A stretch of 64,000 nucleotides of DNA from Klebsiella sp. BIGb0407 (GCF_024807845.1 NZ_JANUEQ010000005.1:186001-250000); one strand, 5' to 3'; counted from the stretch's first letter, positions 26,981 through 37,092 are shown. Numbers and translations: made by a program. The notes: generated from the letters alone by a model not told the origin.

Positions 26981-28246
26981 ATGAAAAATTCAGAGTTAAA
27001 CCAGCGACGGTTGCAGGCAACACCGCGGGGTGTCGGGGTGATGTGTGATTATTTTGTGGAGAAGGCTGAGAATGCCACGATTTGGGATACAGAAGGCAAC
27101 GAGGTGATTGATTTCGCAGCGGGTATTGCCGTTCTGAATACTGGCCACTGCCATCCGAAAGTGATTGCCGCAGTTGAGCAACAGCTCCATGCCTTCACCC
27201 ATACGGCCTATCAGGTCGTGCCCTATGAAAGCTATGTCTCTTTGGCGGAACGCATTAATGCCTGCGCCCCGATTGATGGCCCGGCGAAAACGGCCTTTTT
27301 TACCACGGGTGCTGAAGCGGTTGAAAATGCAGTAAAAATTGCCAGAGCCTATACCCGCCGTCCCGGCCTGATAACCTTTGGTGGTGGCTTCCATGGCCGG
27401 ACATTTATGACCATGGCGCTGACCGGCAAAGTGGACCCTTATAAAATTGGCTTTGGCCCATTCCCGGGGTCGGTATACCACGCGGTCTATCCTAATGCCG
27501 CCCAGGGCATCAGCACGCCAGAAGCCCTGCGCAGCATTGAGCGGATTTTCAAAGCGGATATTGCCCCTGACCAGGTCGCCGCTATTGTGCTTGAGCCGAT
27601 TCAGGGGGAAGGGGGTTTCAATACCGCGCCCGCGGATTTTATGCAGGCCTTACGTAAGCTCTGTGATGACCACGGCATCCTGTTAATTGCCGATGAAGTT
27701 CAGACCGGATTTGCGCGTACCGGCAAGCTGTTTGCTATGGAATATTATCAGGTCAAAGCCGACTTAATGACCATGGCAAAAAGCCTGGCGGGCGGTTTCC
27801 CGCTCTCTGGCGTGGTCGGCCGGGCAGAGGTTATGGATGCCCCTAAACCGGGTGGATTAGGCGGGACTTATGCCGGTAACCCGCTCGCGGTGGCGGCGGC
27901 TCATGCGGTGCTGGATGTGATTGAAGAAGAGCAGCTCTGTCAGCGGGCGGTGCAGCTGGGTGAGCAACTCAAAGCGGTTTTACAGCAGGCTCGTTTAACT
28001 TGCCCGACGATTGTTGATATCCGCGGTCAGGGCTCGATGGTTGCTGTTGAGTTTAATGACCCAATGACCGGTGAGCCTTCGTCTGAGTTCTGTCGTCAAA
28101 TACAGAGAAAAGCGCAGGAACATGGCCTGTTACTGCTCAGTTGTGGCGTATACGGCAACGTGATCCGTTTCCTCTACCCGCTTACTATTCCCCTTCCGCA
28201 GTTTGAAAAGGCTCTGAATATTCTCAGTAAAATACTGAAGGATTGA
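26981..28246 (+). CDS. puuE: 4-aminobutyrate aminotransferase, PuuE type
   Basis: A 421-aa PLP-dependent class III aminotransferase converting GABA and 2-oxoglutarate to succinate semialdehyde and glutamate. The PLP lysine is in TMAKSLAGGFPLSGVVG, and the Asp of LIADEVQTGFARTG binds the pyridine nitrogen. The N-terminus (RRLQATPRGVGVMC) and the exact length match PuuE of the putrescine pathway better than GabT. The frame opens at 26966, but the ATG at 26981 has GGAGATAAGG directly before it. No other puu gene is adjacent; control is probably by the divergent MocR protein. Confidence 0.86.
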   Translation: MKNSELNQRRLQATPRGVGVMCDYFVEKAENATIWDTEGNEVIDFAAGIAVLNTGHCHPKVIAAVEQQLHAFTHTAYQVVPYESYVSLAERINACAPIDGPAKTAFFTTGAEAVENAVKIARAYTRRPGLITFGGGFHGRTFMTMALTGKVDPYKIGFGPFPGSVYHAVYPNAAQGISTPEALRSIERIFKADIAPDQVAAIVLEPIQGEGGFNTAPADFMQALRKLCDDHGILLIADEVQTGFARTGKLFAMEYYQVKADLMTMAKSLAGGFPLSGVVGRAEVMDAPKPGGLGGTYAGNPLAVAAAHAVLDVIEEEQLCQRAVQLGEQLKAVLQQARLTCPTIVDIRGQGSMVAVEFNDPMTGEPSSEFCRQIQRKAQEHGLLLLSCGVYGNVIRFLYPLTIPLPQFEKALNILSKILKD

Positions 28247-28375
28247 TAGTCGGGGGAGTGAAAGCTGAGGGCTATGAAAAGGCCTTAGGCAATTCAATCT
28301 CAGGATTTATCAGTGCGATTCTTGGGTATTTTTAAGGGATAGGACGTTATGGTAAATGCCCGGGAGAGCCGAAAA

Positions 28376-28400
28376 CAAAAAAACCTCCGGAGAGGCTTTT
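28376..28400 (-). terminator. Terminator of the BhsA-like gene
   Basis: On the minus strand AAGCCTCTCCGGAGGTT forms a short GC-rich stem followed by TTTTTTTG, downstream of the small gene at 28476. The rest of 28247-28475 holds no gene that I can see. Confidence 0.7.
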
Positions 28401-28475
28401 CTATTCAGCAGTGGAACTTCGAAATATGACCGCCATCTCTGACGGCCTTTCCGGCAGTTCCTTCTGCGACCATTC

Positions 28476-28685
28476 TTATTTGTCCAGGTTCGCTGTCATG
28501 TGTACGCGATCACCGACACGGGCACTGGTAATTGTGTAGTGAGAGCCTTGCTGCTCTGCCATCGCAGAGATTTTAGCTTCTGCTGCATCCAGTGTGGATG
28601 CGGTGGCGCTGATGCTTTGTGCGAAGGCACCGAAAGACATTACTGAAAGAGCAGCAACTGCAACTAAAGTTTTGATTGATTTCAT
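28476..28685 (-). CDS. YdgH/BhsA/McbA-family periplasmic stress protein
   Basis: A 69-aa protein with a signal peptide (about 1-22, cleavage GAFA-Q). The mature domain is a DUF1471 unit of about 47 residues (STLDAAEAKISAMAEQQGSHYTITSARVG). Members such as BhsA, McbA and YhcN respond to acid, peroxide or metal stress and affect biofilm. It is monocistronic with its own terminator. Which paralogue it is cannot be settled. Confidence 0.82.
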   Translation of the reverse strand: MKSIKTLVAVAALSVMSFGAFAQSISATASTLDAAEAKISAMAEQQGSHYTITSARVGDRVHMTANLDK

Positions 28686-28851
28686 GGTCGTATTCCTTGA
28701 GCTTCATTATTCATTAAGTGGCGCTGTTGGCCTGATGTGATAAATAATAGGCAATACGTACATTGATTGAAATCGGAACTATTTGTTTATATTGTTCAAT
28801 TATACTGAATTAAATGGATGCGTATCTTTCTGATGGTCTGATAGAGGTTAG

Positions 28852-28971
28852 TTGAGTATTCAACGTGTCCGTCTGGTTTATAAAGTCGAGGATAGCGAGT
28901 TAGTGATCCTGGTTGTGGCAGTCGGTAAACGCGATAAAAATGCCGTTTATGATGCAGCCATGAACGACTAT
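28852..28971 (+). pseudogene. relE-type toxin remnant
   Basis: The frame encodes the C-terminal third of a RelE toxin (VRLVYKVEDSELVILVVAVG, then KRDKNAVYDAA), corresponding to the RLVYQVIDEKVVVFVISVGKR segment of E. coli RelE. The N-terminal two thirds and any relB antitoxin are absent, and after about 40 codons the frame runs into unrelated sequence. This is probably a decayed toxin-antitoxin locus. Confidence 0.65.
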
Positions 28972-29129
28972 TCAGCACTGACAAATAGCCCGAAAATGAA
29001 CTGCACCCCAAAAGTTGGCTACCGGCACTGGCAACCAACTCCTCTCCACCACTACAGGGGCACCGCAAGAAGGAAACAGGAGGGAACACGAGGGGTTATC
29101 AGGGAGATATGCCTATCTTGATAGTCCTG

Positions 29130-30062
29130 TTAGTAACCGCGCGCTTTATCAACCTGATTATTGATAGCGATACCCGCCTCGATACGCTGAATATTCTCGA
29201 GAAGTTGCTGGATTATCACCTCGGCGGGTGCAGAGGAGGCCATATGTGGCGTGATAACCACGGCGGGATGCGTCCAGAGTGGGTCACTGGGTTCAAGGGG
29301 TTCAACCGGAAAGACATCCAGTACTGCACCTGCCAGTTGTCCACTGTTCAGAGCCTCAAGTACATCCAGATTCACCATATGCTCACCGCGACCACAGTTA
29401 ATCAAAGCTGCCCCCGTAGGGAGCTTATCGAGCAGGGGTTTGGCGAGTATACCGCGAGTCTGTTCAGTGAGGGGTAGCAGGTTGATAAGCACATCCAGCG
29501 TTTGCAAAAAATCGCCGGCCTGGGCCTCACCTGCGTAGGTCTTTACGCCTGGTAATGGCTTTGCATTGCGTGACCAACCGGAAACTTGATAACCCAGCTG
29601 GCTCAGCTGTACTGCAATATATCCTCCAATTTCACCCAGACCCATAACCCCGATATGGTAGCTGGCGGCCTGGCGCTGGGGATAAATTTTCCAGATTTTC
29701 TGGCTCTGGTTGCTGATAGCGCGATTGAAGTGACGCTGAAACCAGAGCACTCCCCACAGGGCATATTCATACATACCGTGGCGAAAATTATCATCCACCA
29801 CCCGGCACAGGGCAACATCGCTGGCAAACACCGCTTCCGGCAGATGATCGACACCGGCAGACGCCGCCTGCACCAGTTTAAGCGCAGGGGAGTGCTGTAA
29901 TAACAGCGGGTCAGGCTGCCAGCAACAGGCATAGCGAGCCTGAATAGCGTCAGCCGATCCGGGTAAGACGACTGTGACCCCCGGGGTCTGTTGCAATATC
30001 GCGCAAAGTTCGGCATTTAACTCAGGTTCATCGCAATCAACAAGAATAATACGTTCAGACAT
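29130..30062 (-). CDS. GhrA-like D-2-hydroxyacid dehydrogenase
   Basis: A 310-aa NAD(P)H-dependent 2-oxoacid reductase of the glyoxylate/hydroxypyruvate reductase A group. The dinucleotide site is GVMGLGEIGGYIA, the catalytic Arg lies in INCGRGEHM, the Glu in VFPVEPLEP and the His in ITPHMASSA. It is the last gene of the seven-gene operon and is separated by 4 bp from the aldolase gene. It could reduce a glyoxylate-, pyruvate- or hydroxypyruvate-like product released by that aldolase. This role is inferred from position. Confidence 0.85.
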   Translation of the reverse strand: MSERIILVDCDEPELNAELCAILQQTPGVTVVLPGSADAIQARYACCWQPDPLLLQHSPALKLVQAASAGVDHLPEAVFASDVALCRVVDDNFRHGMYEYALWGVLWFQRHFNRAISNQSQKIWKIYPQRQAASYHIGVMGLGEIGGYIAVQLSQLGYQVSGWSRNAKPLPGVKTYAGEAQAGDFLQTLDVLINLLPLTEQTRGILAKPLLDKLPTGAALINCGRGEHMVNLDVLEALNSGQLAGAVLDVFPVEPLEPSDPLWTHPAVVITPHMASSAPAEVIIQQLLENIQRIEAGIAINNQVDKARGY

Positions 30063-30066
30063 GGGT

Positions 30067-30798
30067 TCACTCTTTATAAGAAGGATCTAAACGATCCAGG
30101 CGACGCAGCCACGCCTGCCAGACTTGTTGACGTTCATGCTCGACTCCCATCAGTTGTTCACAGGCATGCTGACTTAAATAGGGGGAAATAATTGTCGGCT
30201 GGCAAAGGGCTGCCAGCTGGGCAACTGCCATTTGAATTTCACAGGATTTATTGAGGTAGTACATAATGCAGAAGGCATCCGCCACCGTCTTGCCCACGGA
30301 GAGTAAGCCGTGGCTTTGCAAGATCATGGCAATGTTATCATCCCCCAGCGATTGCTGAATTCGTTCTCGCTCATCGAGATCAAAAGCCACGCCTTCATAA
30401 GGGTGGTAGCCCACACGCTGGTAGAACTCGGTACTGATCTGATTCAGTTGTAACAGGCCGTCGCGGCAGGCAGCGACCGCCATGCCAGGCAAAGTATGAG
30501 TATGCAGCACGCAGTGGGCATCTTCCCGGGCCATATGCACTGCACTGTGGACAGTAAACCCGGCAGAGTTGGCGGGGGCGTTGCCTTCCACCACCTTACC
30601 TTGCATATCAACGACAATCAGATTACTTGCCGTGACTTCATCAAACATCATCCCGAAAGGGTTAATCAGAAATCGGGGTTCACCTTCTCCCGGTAAACGT
30701 GCTGAAAAGTGGGTATAGAGCGTATCCTCCCAGCCGAATAAGGCGGCCAGCCGATATGCGGCCGCAAGATCCTGACGTAATTCACGTTCAGTGGTCAT
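30067..30798 (-). CDS. Class II aldolase/adducin-family protein
   Basis: A 243-aa zinc enzyme of the FucA/AraD aldolase-epimerase fold. Metal ligands are seen in [10 protein letters not shown] (two His) and [10 protein letters not shown] (third His). A likely proton-relay Glu/Tyr lies in the [11 protein letters not shown] stretch. Relatives cleave 2-hydroxy sugar phosphates, epimerise them or decarboxylate. It overlaps the ABC gene by 4 bp and precedes the hydroxyacid dehydrogenase, so cleavage to a 2-oxoacid is a reasonable guess. Confidence 0.82.
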   Translation of the reverse strand: MTTERELRQDLAAAYRLAALFGWEDTLYTHFSARLPGEGEPRFLINPFGMMFDEVTASNLIVVDMQGKVVEGNAPANSAGFTVHSAVHMAREDAHCVLHTHTLPGMAVAACRDGLLQLNQISTEFYQRVGYHPYEGVAFDLDERERIQQSLGDDNIAMILQSHGLLSVGKTVADAFCIMYYLNKSCEIQMAVAQLAALCQPTIISPYLSQHACEQLMGVEHERQQVWQAWLRRLDRLDPSYKE

Positions 30799-32321
30799 GA
30801 TTGTACTCCCATAAATTCACGGATGCGGGTAAGGGTGCTGTCTGTACGGTTTTCACGAATAAGCTGTGGCGGGCTGTCACACTCTATGACGCCGTTTTCC
30901 ATCATCACCACGCGGTCAGAAATGGATAACGCAAAGTCCATTTCATGGGTGACGATCAGCATCGTCATTCCTTGACTGGCCAGTGACTTGATGACTTTAA
31001 GCACCTCGCCGACTAACTCCGGGTCTAGCGCTGATGTGGGTTCATCGAACAGCATAATGTCCGGCTTTAATGCCAGGGCCCGGGCAATAGCAACACGCTG
31101 TTGCTGACCCCCGGAAAGCTGATGAGGATATTTATGGATGTGTGCCAGCAGTCCGACACTTTCCAGCAGAGTGAGGGCTAAATTTTTTGCTTCGGCTTTA
31201 TCCAACAAATGATGATAGAGAGGGGCAAGCATTACATTGTCGAGTACCGTGCGATGCGGGAACAGGTTAAAGCCCTGGAACACCATGCCGATGCGACGAA
31301 CACCTGCGCGCATCTGGCTTTTATCGAGAATCGCTCCGCCCTTAAGATAATCTTCCCCGTAAAGAATAATCTCACCGCCATCCAGGCTTTCAAGGGCATT
31401 AACGGTGCGGATCAGGGTAGTTTTACCTGAGCCAGACGGGCCAATGATGCTAATCACTTCCCCATTATCAACCTTCAGATTAACTCCTTTCAGAACCTGA
31501 TGGTTTCCCCAGGATTTTTCAATCTGGCACAAATTGAGCGCTGGTGGGCTACCGCTGATTGACAGGATGGGAGGAGGAGCAATATCAGCGACCTGCAGGG
31601 TGCGGCGCAAATCCTCACACTGGGAATCATTGAGGGTTTGCGTACGTTTCTGCTGCAGATCGAGTTTATTTTCAAGGATCCGAAATAGCCAGGTAAACAC
31701 CGTAACGATCGCCACATAATAAATCGCGACGGCCAGCAGCGTTTCCATTACCAGAAAGTTCTGGGCATATAAACGCTGACCAGTAAGCAGTAATTCAGGT
31801 AAAGAAATTACCGACAAAATAGAGCTGAGTTTAATAATGGTAATATATTCATTAATCAGCGTCGGCAAAGAGATACGAAATGCCTGAGGAATAATAATCA
31901 GCCGCTGAATACCGAAAAAGCTAAAACTTAATGCATGTCCTGCTTCAGCCTGTCCCTTTGCGACTGAAAGTAATCCACCACGATGAATTTCCGCCATATA
32001 AGCTGCTTCGGTTACCGTCATTGATACCAGACCGGCAATAAACGGGATCCCGAGTAATGGCTGGGTAACAGGAAATAACTGCGGCAAGTTATACACAAAG
32101 ACCAGTAAAACAATTAAGGGTACGCTGCGAAAAAACCAAATATAGAGTTCGACGGGGACTCTTAACCAGCGCGGTCCGGACATTTTCACGCAAGCTAAAA
32201 TAAAACCTAATACCAGCCCCATAAACCAGGATAATGAACTGACGACAATCACGGTCAGGCAAGCCTGCCAGAATGCCTCAACATGAAATAATGAAAAGAA
32301 ATATCCCCAATCGAACGCCAT
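30795..32321 (-). CDS. Fused permease-ATPase of a polar amino-acid ABC transporter
   Basis: A 508-aa fusion. Residues 1-240 are a HisMQ-type permease with about five helices and the coupling loop [21 protein letters not shown] linker of about 25 residues leads to a HisP/GlnQ-type ATPase (about 265-505) with Walker [10 protein letters not shown], signature [14 protein letters not shown] and Walker [14 protein letters not shown]. One polypeptide supplies both channel and motor, so a homodimer would be a complete importer with the binding protein encoded next door. The substrate is probably an amino acid or guanidino compound. Confidence 0.88.
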   Translation of the reverse strand: MAFDWGYFFSLFHVEAFWQACLTVIVVSSLSWFMGLVLGFILACVKMSGPRWLRVPVELYIWFFRSVPLIVLLVFVYNLPQLFPVTQPLLGIPFIAGLVSMTVTEAAYMAEIHRGGLLSVAKGQAEAGHALSFSFFGIQRLIIIPQAFRISLPTLINEYITIIKLSSILSVISLPELLLTGQRLYAQNFLVMETLLAVAIYYVAIVTVFTWLFRILENKLDLQQKRTQTLNDSQCEDLRRTLQVADIAPPPILSISGSPPALNLCQIEKSWGNHQVLKGVNLKVDNGEVISIIGPSGSGKTTLIRTVNALESLDGGEIILYGEDYLKGGAILDKSQMRAGVRRIGMVFQGFNLFPHRTVLDNVMLAPLYHHLLDKAEAKNLALTLLESVGLLAHIHKYPHQLSGGQQQRVAIARALALKPDIMLFDEPTSALDPELVGEVLKVIKSLASQGMTMLIVTHEMDFALSISDRVVMMENGVIECDSPPQLIRENRTDSTLTRIREFMGVQS

Positions 32322-32353
32322 ATAGACTCCTGTTGCTCATTGCATTGCCAGTA

Positions 32354-33157
32354 TTAATCGATACTTTGTAAGTTATATTTTTTGATGATTTCTTCGTATT
32401 TACCGTTGGCTTTTAAAGTGGCAAGTGCGGTTGTAATTGCATCAACCAGCGCGGTATTACCTTTGGCGACATAAATGCCCAGCGGTAATGGATAAACCAG
32501 TTGGGTTGAGCTGATATGTAAACGGTCACGGCTTTTATCGACAATGATTTGTGCCGCCGGGGCAATTTCTAATTGAGCATTAATATTTTTTGATAATAGG
32601 GCCTGAGATACTTCGGGAGAGGTCGGGAATTCCAGAATATTGATCTCCGGTTTGCCGTTTGGCAGACAATACTCATCCGAGAGCTTTTTCAGGCTACTGA
32701 CCCAGGAAGTGCCTTGCTGTAAGCCCACCTTCAGGCCACATAATTCTTGTTCGGTTTTGGGTTGGATCTCGCCGCTTTTCAGCACCACGATGGATGCGCC
32801 CGATAATGCGTAAGGAATAGCTTCAGCTTGTTTAAGCCGCTCAGGAGTGACATACATACCGGAAATCACCGCATCGTATTTTTTGCCGATACCTAAAATC
32901 AGGCTGGTGAATTTGGTATCGATCAGCTGCGGTTTAGCGTTCAGCTGTTCTGCTATTAATGCGGCAAAATCAGGGTCCAGTCCGACGATATTATTATTGC
33001 TGTCATAGGATTCAAAAGGAGGGTAGGTCACCTCCATGCCGACTTTGAAAACACCATCAGTTAATAACTCAGCTGCTTGAGTTAACGGTGAAAAACAGGT
33101 GCTAACCGCGATAGTGAGGGCCAGGTTACGCAGTAATTTAGGGGTTGTTCTCTTCAT
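32354..33157 (-). CDS. Periplasmic amino-acid-type solute-binding protein
   Basis: A 267-aa family 3 binding protein with a signal peptide (about 1-28, LTQAA). The fold opens with FKVGMEVTYPPFESYD and contains GLDPDFAALIAEQLNAK and YDAVISGMYVTPER, typical of the HisJ/ArgT group. It feeds the fused permease-ATPase downstream. Residues binding a cationic side chain cannot be verified without a model. Confidence 0.87.
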   Translation of the reverse strand: MKRTTPKLLRNLALTIAVSTCFSPLTQAAELLTDGVFKVGMEVTYPPFESYDSNNNIVGLDPDFAALIAEQLNAKPQLIDTKFTSLILGIGKKYDAVISGMYVTPERLKQAEAIPYALSGASIVVLKSGEIQPKTEQELCGLKVGLQQGTSWVSSLKKLSDEYCLPNGKPEINILEFPTSPEVSQALLSKNINAQLEIAPAAQIIVDKSRDRLHISSTQLVYPLPLGIYVAKGNTALVDAITTALATLKANGKYEEIIKKYNLQSID

Positions 33158-33159
33158 TA

Positions 33160-34245
33160 TTATTGCTCCTCATTAATGGGGGTGGTTTTTTGCTGTGCTT
33201 GTTTTTTCAAATGACCGAAGGTATTGGTTCCCCGCGCCCGTTCCGGAAGTTCCAGCTCACCGTTACTGACTTTTTCACGTAAGTAGCTGTAGGTCTGAAG
33301 CGCCTGACCCCACATATGTTCCCCGATGCTTAACTCCTGATATTCATGGGCCTCATCGCCTGCCAGGAAGCTCGGCAGAGGGCGGATCAGGGTGTGATAG
33401 TCACAGGCAAAAAAGAGCGGGAATGAGTAACGTTCCTGCGGAACTTTGCGCACCCGATGAGCTGTTGCAACAAATGTGCCAGCGCTTAACACTTCCAACA
33501 TATCGCCAATATTGATAACAAATGCCTCTTCCCCGGCATGGCTTTTCTGAGGAGGGGCATCTATCCAGACACTGTCTTCATTCAGCACTTCAAGGCCCGG
33601 TTGGTCGGCAAGCAACAATGTGAAGCACTCGTAATCGGTGTGTGCACCAATACCGGGAGAGTCCTGTGCGCTTGCATCAAACGGGTAGTGGATCAGCCGT
33701 AGTTTTGACGGCGGGCACGTCACCATGGAGGTGAAGTAGCCTTCAGGCAGCCCGAGAGCCAGGGCGAAGGCATCAAACAGACGACGACCGAGGGCGAAAA
33801 CCGCCTGATAGTAATCGAGCACTCTGGTTTGAAAATCAGGCAGTTCCGGCCATTCGTTAGTGCCTATCAGCGGCGTTTTCGCCAGTACAAACGGATGGTT
33901 GTCCGGAGCTTGAAAACCGATATCAAAGGCTTCTTTATGGTCAGGTTTACCCTTGCCATAAATCTCTTCGCCTTCAGGCACGTAGCCTTTATGGCTTTTC
34001 GACTGGCCGATGTAGTAGCGCATTTTCTCTTCCATCGGCTGGGCGAACAGTTCTTTTGCTGCAGCCCGGACTCCGGAGATCAATTCTGGTGCAATACCGT
34101 GCCCGGTTATGTAGAAAAAACCGACTTCGCGTGACGCTTTACCAATGCGGTCCGCCACGGCCTGGCGAGCGGCCAAATCACTGCTGGCAAGGCTGCTGAT
34201 ATCAATGGTGGGCAATTCAGTGAACGAGCTCTTTGTAACCGTCAT
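33160..34245 (-). CDS. Fe(II)/2-oxoglutarate oxygenase of the isopenicillin-N-synthase family
   Basis: A 361-aa cytoplasmic non-heme iron oxygenase. The N-terminal DIOX_N domain has LPTIDIS and YITGHGI. The iron triad is His-x-Asp in GAHTDYEC plus the His in TAHRVRKVP, and RYS (ERYSFPLFF) binds 2-oxoglutarate. Bacterial relatives include ethylene-forming enzyme and arginine/homoarginine hydroxylases. The frame extends to 34329, but the ATG at 34245 overlaps the upstream stop (ATGA) and is preferred. With a ureohydrolase in the same operon, hydroxylation of a guanidino substrate is a plausible but unproven role. Confidence 0.85.
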   Translation of the reverse strand: MTVTKSSFTELPTIDISSLASSDLAARQAVADRIGKASREVGFFYITGHGIAPELISGVRAAAKELFAQPMEEKMRYYIGQSKSHKGYVPEGEEIYGKGKPDHKEAFDIGFQAPDNHPFVLAKTPLIGTNEWPELPDFQTRVLDYYQAVFALGRRLFDAFALALGLPEGYFTSMVTCPPSKLRLIHYPFDASAQDSPGIGAHTDYECFTLLLADQPGLEVLNEDSVWIDAPPQKSHAGEEAFVINIGDMLEVLSAGTFVATAHRVRKVPQERYSFPLFFACDYHTLIRPLPSFLAGDEAHEYQELSIGEHMWGQALQTYSYLREKVSNGELELPERARGTNTFGHLKKQAQQKTTPINEEQ

Positions 34246-35105
34246 TGCGCTATCTCCGGATTGATTAATGATGAAAACTCGGTAAACCGCTGTTGCTGGT
34301 GCCGCGCCATCCAGGCATTCAGCGACCATAAATCAGCGACGGGCACGTTGGTGAAGGGCAGGTGATGCAGATAACCATCGGCACCAAATTCTGGGGTTAG
34401 CGTCGTGTACTGATAGCCGCGCTGGTATTGTGATAGCCAAATCTGCTGCCAGAAATCTTGCTGAAACTCTAACGCAGCGCGATATTCCGGAGCCGCGGGA
34501 TGAGGCACCTGAGGGCCTTGGTCATATCCGGCACGCGCCTGAATATGATGTACCCGCTGGATAAATTCGCTGAAATCATCAACCGGGTCGTTTAACAGTC
34601 GCTCGCTGACCAAGATCCAGTGGCTGATATCGGCGGTGAAACGCAGCTGCGGAAGTTGTTGGATGATCTCCAGCGTCAGCCAGGGGCTATACAGCGATGT
34701 CGCCCGATGGGTTTCAAAACTGCAGAACAGGTCATAGCTGGCAGCCAGTTCATGTGCCTGAGCAAGAAAGTCCACCTGCTGTGCCAGCGGCCAGCGATCG
34801 TTGCCTGCCAGTAAATTCACAAAGCGTGGATTCAGTTTTTTGGCTGATTCGAAACGTTCTTTTAAACGCTCCAGATGCTGATTCGGCGTCTCTGCCTGGG
34901 CCGGGATCACATCCCCGCCGCTGAAGACAATCGCGATATAGTCCAGCTCAGCGTCTTCCAGTTTTTGTGCCAGTAACTGCTGTTCTTGAGGGGTTTGCGG
35001 TACCCGCGCCTCAATTCCGCCGCAGCCAACCTCTTTCAGCTCATTAACCGTCTGCTGCCAGGGCGTAGTCACACCCCATAACGTACGAAATAGATTCAGT
35101 TGCAT
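34242..35105 (-). CDS. Xylose-isomerase-like TIM-barrel protein
   Basis: A 287-aa protein of the sugar-phosphate isomerase/epimerase (IolE, hydroxypyruvate isomerase) superfamily. Likely metal ligands are the Glu in CSFETHRA, the Asp in TADISHW, the His in RVHHIQAR and the Glu in [10 protein letters not shown]. It could isomerise or epimerise a hydroxylated intermediate. It lies 10 bp from the ureohydrolase and overlaps the oxygenase gene by 4 bp, so all three are translated together. The reaction is unknown. Confidence 0.78.
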   Translation of the reverse strand: MQLNLFRTLWGVTTPWQQTVNELKEVGCGGIEARVPQTPQEQQLLAQKLEDAELDYIAIVFSGGDVIPAQAETPNQHLERLKERFESAKKLNPRFVNLLAGNDRWPLAQQVDFLAQAHELAASYDLFCSFETHRATSLYSPWLTLEIIQQLPQLRFTADISHWILVSERLLNDPVDDFSEFIQRVHHIQARAGYDQGPQVPHPAAPEYRAALEFQQDFWQQIWLSQYQRGYQYTTLTPEFGADGYLHHLPFTNVPVADLWSLNAWMARHQQQRFTEFSSLINPEIAQ

Positions 35106-35115
35106 ACGTGCTCCT

Positions 35116-36066
35116 TCAGGGATATTTCACGCCGGGTAACACGCACAGCATTTCGTACAGCAGATTGGCTGCAAGTTGTGAGGTATTACCGCTGATATCG
35201 TAAGGAGGGGAGACCTCAACCAGGTCACAGCCAATCAGGTTCAGACCGCGACAGCCGCGTACAATCTCCAGTGCCTGAATAGATGTCAGCCCACCCACTT
35301 CCGGCGTACCGGTGCCCGGAGCCCAGACAGGGTCAAGGCTGTCTATGTCATAGCTCAGATAGACCGGGCCGCTTCCCATTTGCTGGCGAACTTCGGCCAT
35401 TAGCGGGGCGAGGGATTTATGCCAGCACTGTTCAGCAGGCACCAGACGAAAGCCCCGATCGACGCCCCACTGAAAATCACCCGAAGAGTAACCCTGCGCA
35501 CGCTGACCGATTTGCACCACGCGTTTTAAATCCAGCAGGCCTTCTTCAACCGCCCGGCGGAAGGTGGTGCCATGGGCAATTTTCTCGCCAAACATTTCAT
35601 CATTGGTATCGGTATGCGCATCGATATGGATAAGCCCAACCGGGCCGTGTTTTTTCGTTAAGGCGCGCAGAATCGGCAGGGTGATGGTGTGATCGCCGCC
35701 TAAGGTCATGGGAATTAACGGGTAACTATTTAAATTAGTGTAGTAATCTTCTATTATTTGTACTGATTTCAAAAGGTTATATGTGTTTATTGGAACGTCG
35801 CCGATATCACCTACAGATAATGAATCAAAAGGCGCGGCTCCTGTTGCCATATTGTAGGGGCGAATCATCACCGATTCGGCACGAATATAGCGCGGGCCGT
35901 AGCGAGTACCGGAACGTTGCGAGGTTCCGATATCTAATGGAATACCCACAAATGCCGCATCAAGGCTTTGTAAATCTTCAATAAATGGCAAGCGCATCAT
36001 GGTTGCGCGTCCGCCAAAACGGGGCATTTCGTTACCCCCTTGCGGTTGATGAAAAAGGTTTTCCAT
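35116..36066 (-). CDS. Ureohydrolase (agmatinase/guanidinobutyrase family)
   Basis: A 316-aa binuclear manganese hydrolase. All metal motifs are intact: GGDHTI, HIDAHTDT and SYDIDSLDP. The family removes urea from guanidino compounds (arginine, agmatine, guanidinobutyrate, guanidinopropionate, guanidine). GTGTPEVGG and the N-terminal RFGGRATMMRLP resemble guanidinobutyrase/guanidinopropionase more than SpeB. It is the first gene of the operon and is divergent from a LysR gene. If it yields GABA, the puuE-type enzyme 7 kb away could use it. The substrate is not assignable from sequence. Confidence 0.85.
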   Translation of the reverse strand: MENLFHQPQGGNEMPRFGGRATMMRLPFIEDLQSLDAAFVGIPLDIGTSQRSGTRYGPRYIRAESVMIRPYNMATGAAPFDSLSVGDIGDVPINTYNLLKSVQIIEDYYTNLNSYPLIPMTLGGDHTITLPILRALTKKHGPVGLIHIDAHTDTNDEMFGEKIAHGTTFRRAVEEGLLDLKRVVQIGQRAQGYSSGDFQWGVDRGFRLVPAEQCWHKSLAPLMAEVRQQMGSGPVYLSYDIDSLDPVWAPGTGTPEVGGLTSIQALEIVRGCRGLNLIGCDLVEVSPPYDISGNTSQLAANLLYEMLCVLPGVKYP

Positions 36067-36180
36067 GTCAGCTCCTGAATCTGATTTACACCGTAGACAG
36101 GAGTTATAGTGCGAAAGATGTTCTGGACTTTAAATCGTCTGACGTAAATACTTAGTTCATTTATTAGTGAAGTAAAATCT

Positions 36181-37092
36181 ATGCAAAACGATGCTAATCG
36201 CAATATTCGTCAGTTGCAGATTTTTGAGGCGGTCGCCCGTTTACAAAGCTATTCTCAGGCTCAGCAAGAGCTAGGCATATCGGTATCGGCTATTAGTAAT
36301 GCCATGTCGCAGCTGGAAGGGCAGCTAGGTTTTAGCCTCTGCCTGCGTGGTCGGGGGGGATTTGCTCTGACAGAAAAGGGCCAGCTTTATCTTCAGCAGG
36401 CGATTCGGGTACTCAGTGAGCTTAATGAGCTGGAACGCCAGTCAGCCCTGCTTAACGGCGAGCAAAGTGGCTCCATTTGTATCTCGACGCTTGATTCCAT
36501 TGAAACCGAAACCGCGCTGTCATTACCGATAGTGCTACGCAGTTTCAGCGATAAATTTCCTAACGTACATATCAAGCTGATTATTCGCACACCCGCAGAG
36601 CAACTCAGCGGTGTTTTGAACAGCCATATCGACCTGGCCATCGGCAGCTTTAATACCCGGGTACACAACATCATCAGTGAACCGCTTTATCGCGAGCAGC
36701 ACTGGCTTTATTGCAACGATCTTCACCCCTTATTCTATAGCCAGCAGCTGGATAAAGAGCAGATAAGCCAGAGTGCGCTGGTCACCCGTAGTTACTGGAA
36801 TACACGAGATTTACGCCATCGTGGATTCACCAAAGGCAGCGCCACCGTTGAAAGCGTGGATGCGCAATTACTCCTGATTTTATCGGGAAAATTTATTGGC
36901 TATTTGCCAGAGCATTACGCCCTGCCGTGGATTAAAGAAAATCGGCTGCGTGTGCTTTTGCCCAATGAATTTGGTTTTCAGTCTCCTTTTTCAGCAATCT
37001 GTAAACGGGGGCGCAGCAACGAGCCCTATTTAAAAGAACTGCGTAATTTATTGAAAAAGAACACGGTATCAAGGCCAAAGTGGAAGTATTGA
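36181..37092 (+). CDS. LysR-family regulator divergent from the ureohydrolase operon
   Basis: A 303-aa regulator. The winged helix-turn-helix is at residues 8-66 (LQSYSQAQQELGISVSAISNAMSQLE), followed by a substrate-binding domain. Its start lies 114 bp from that of the divergent operon, the usual LysR arrangement, so it probably activates the operon in response to its substrate. No clear T-N11-A operator could be fixed by eye. Confidence 0.87.
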   Translation: MQNDANRNIRQLQIFEAVARLQSYSQAQQELGISVSAISNAMSQLEGQLGFSLCLRGRGGFALTEKGQLYLQQAIRVLSELNELERQSALLNGEQSGSICISTLDSIETETALSLPIVLRSFSDKFPNVHIKLIIRTPAEQLSGVLNSHIDLAIGSFNTRVHNIISEPLYREQHWLYCNDLHPLFYSQQLDKEQISQSALVTRSYWNTRDLRHRGFTKGSATVESVDAQLLLILSGKFIGYLPEHYALPWIKENRLRVLLPNEFGFQSPFSAICKRGRSNEPYLKELRNLLKKNTVSRPKWKY

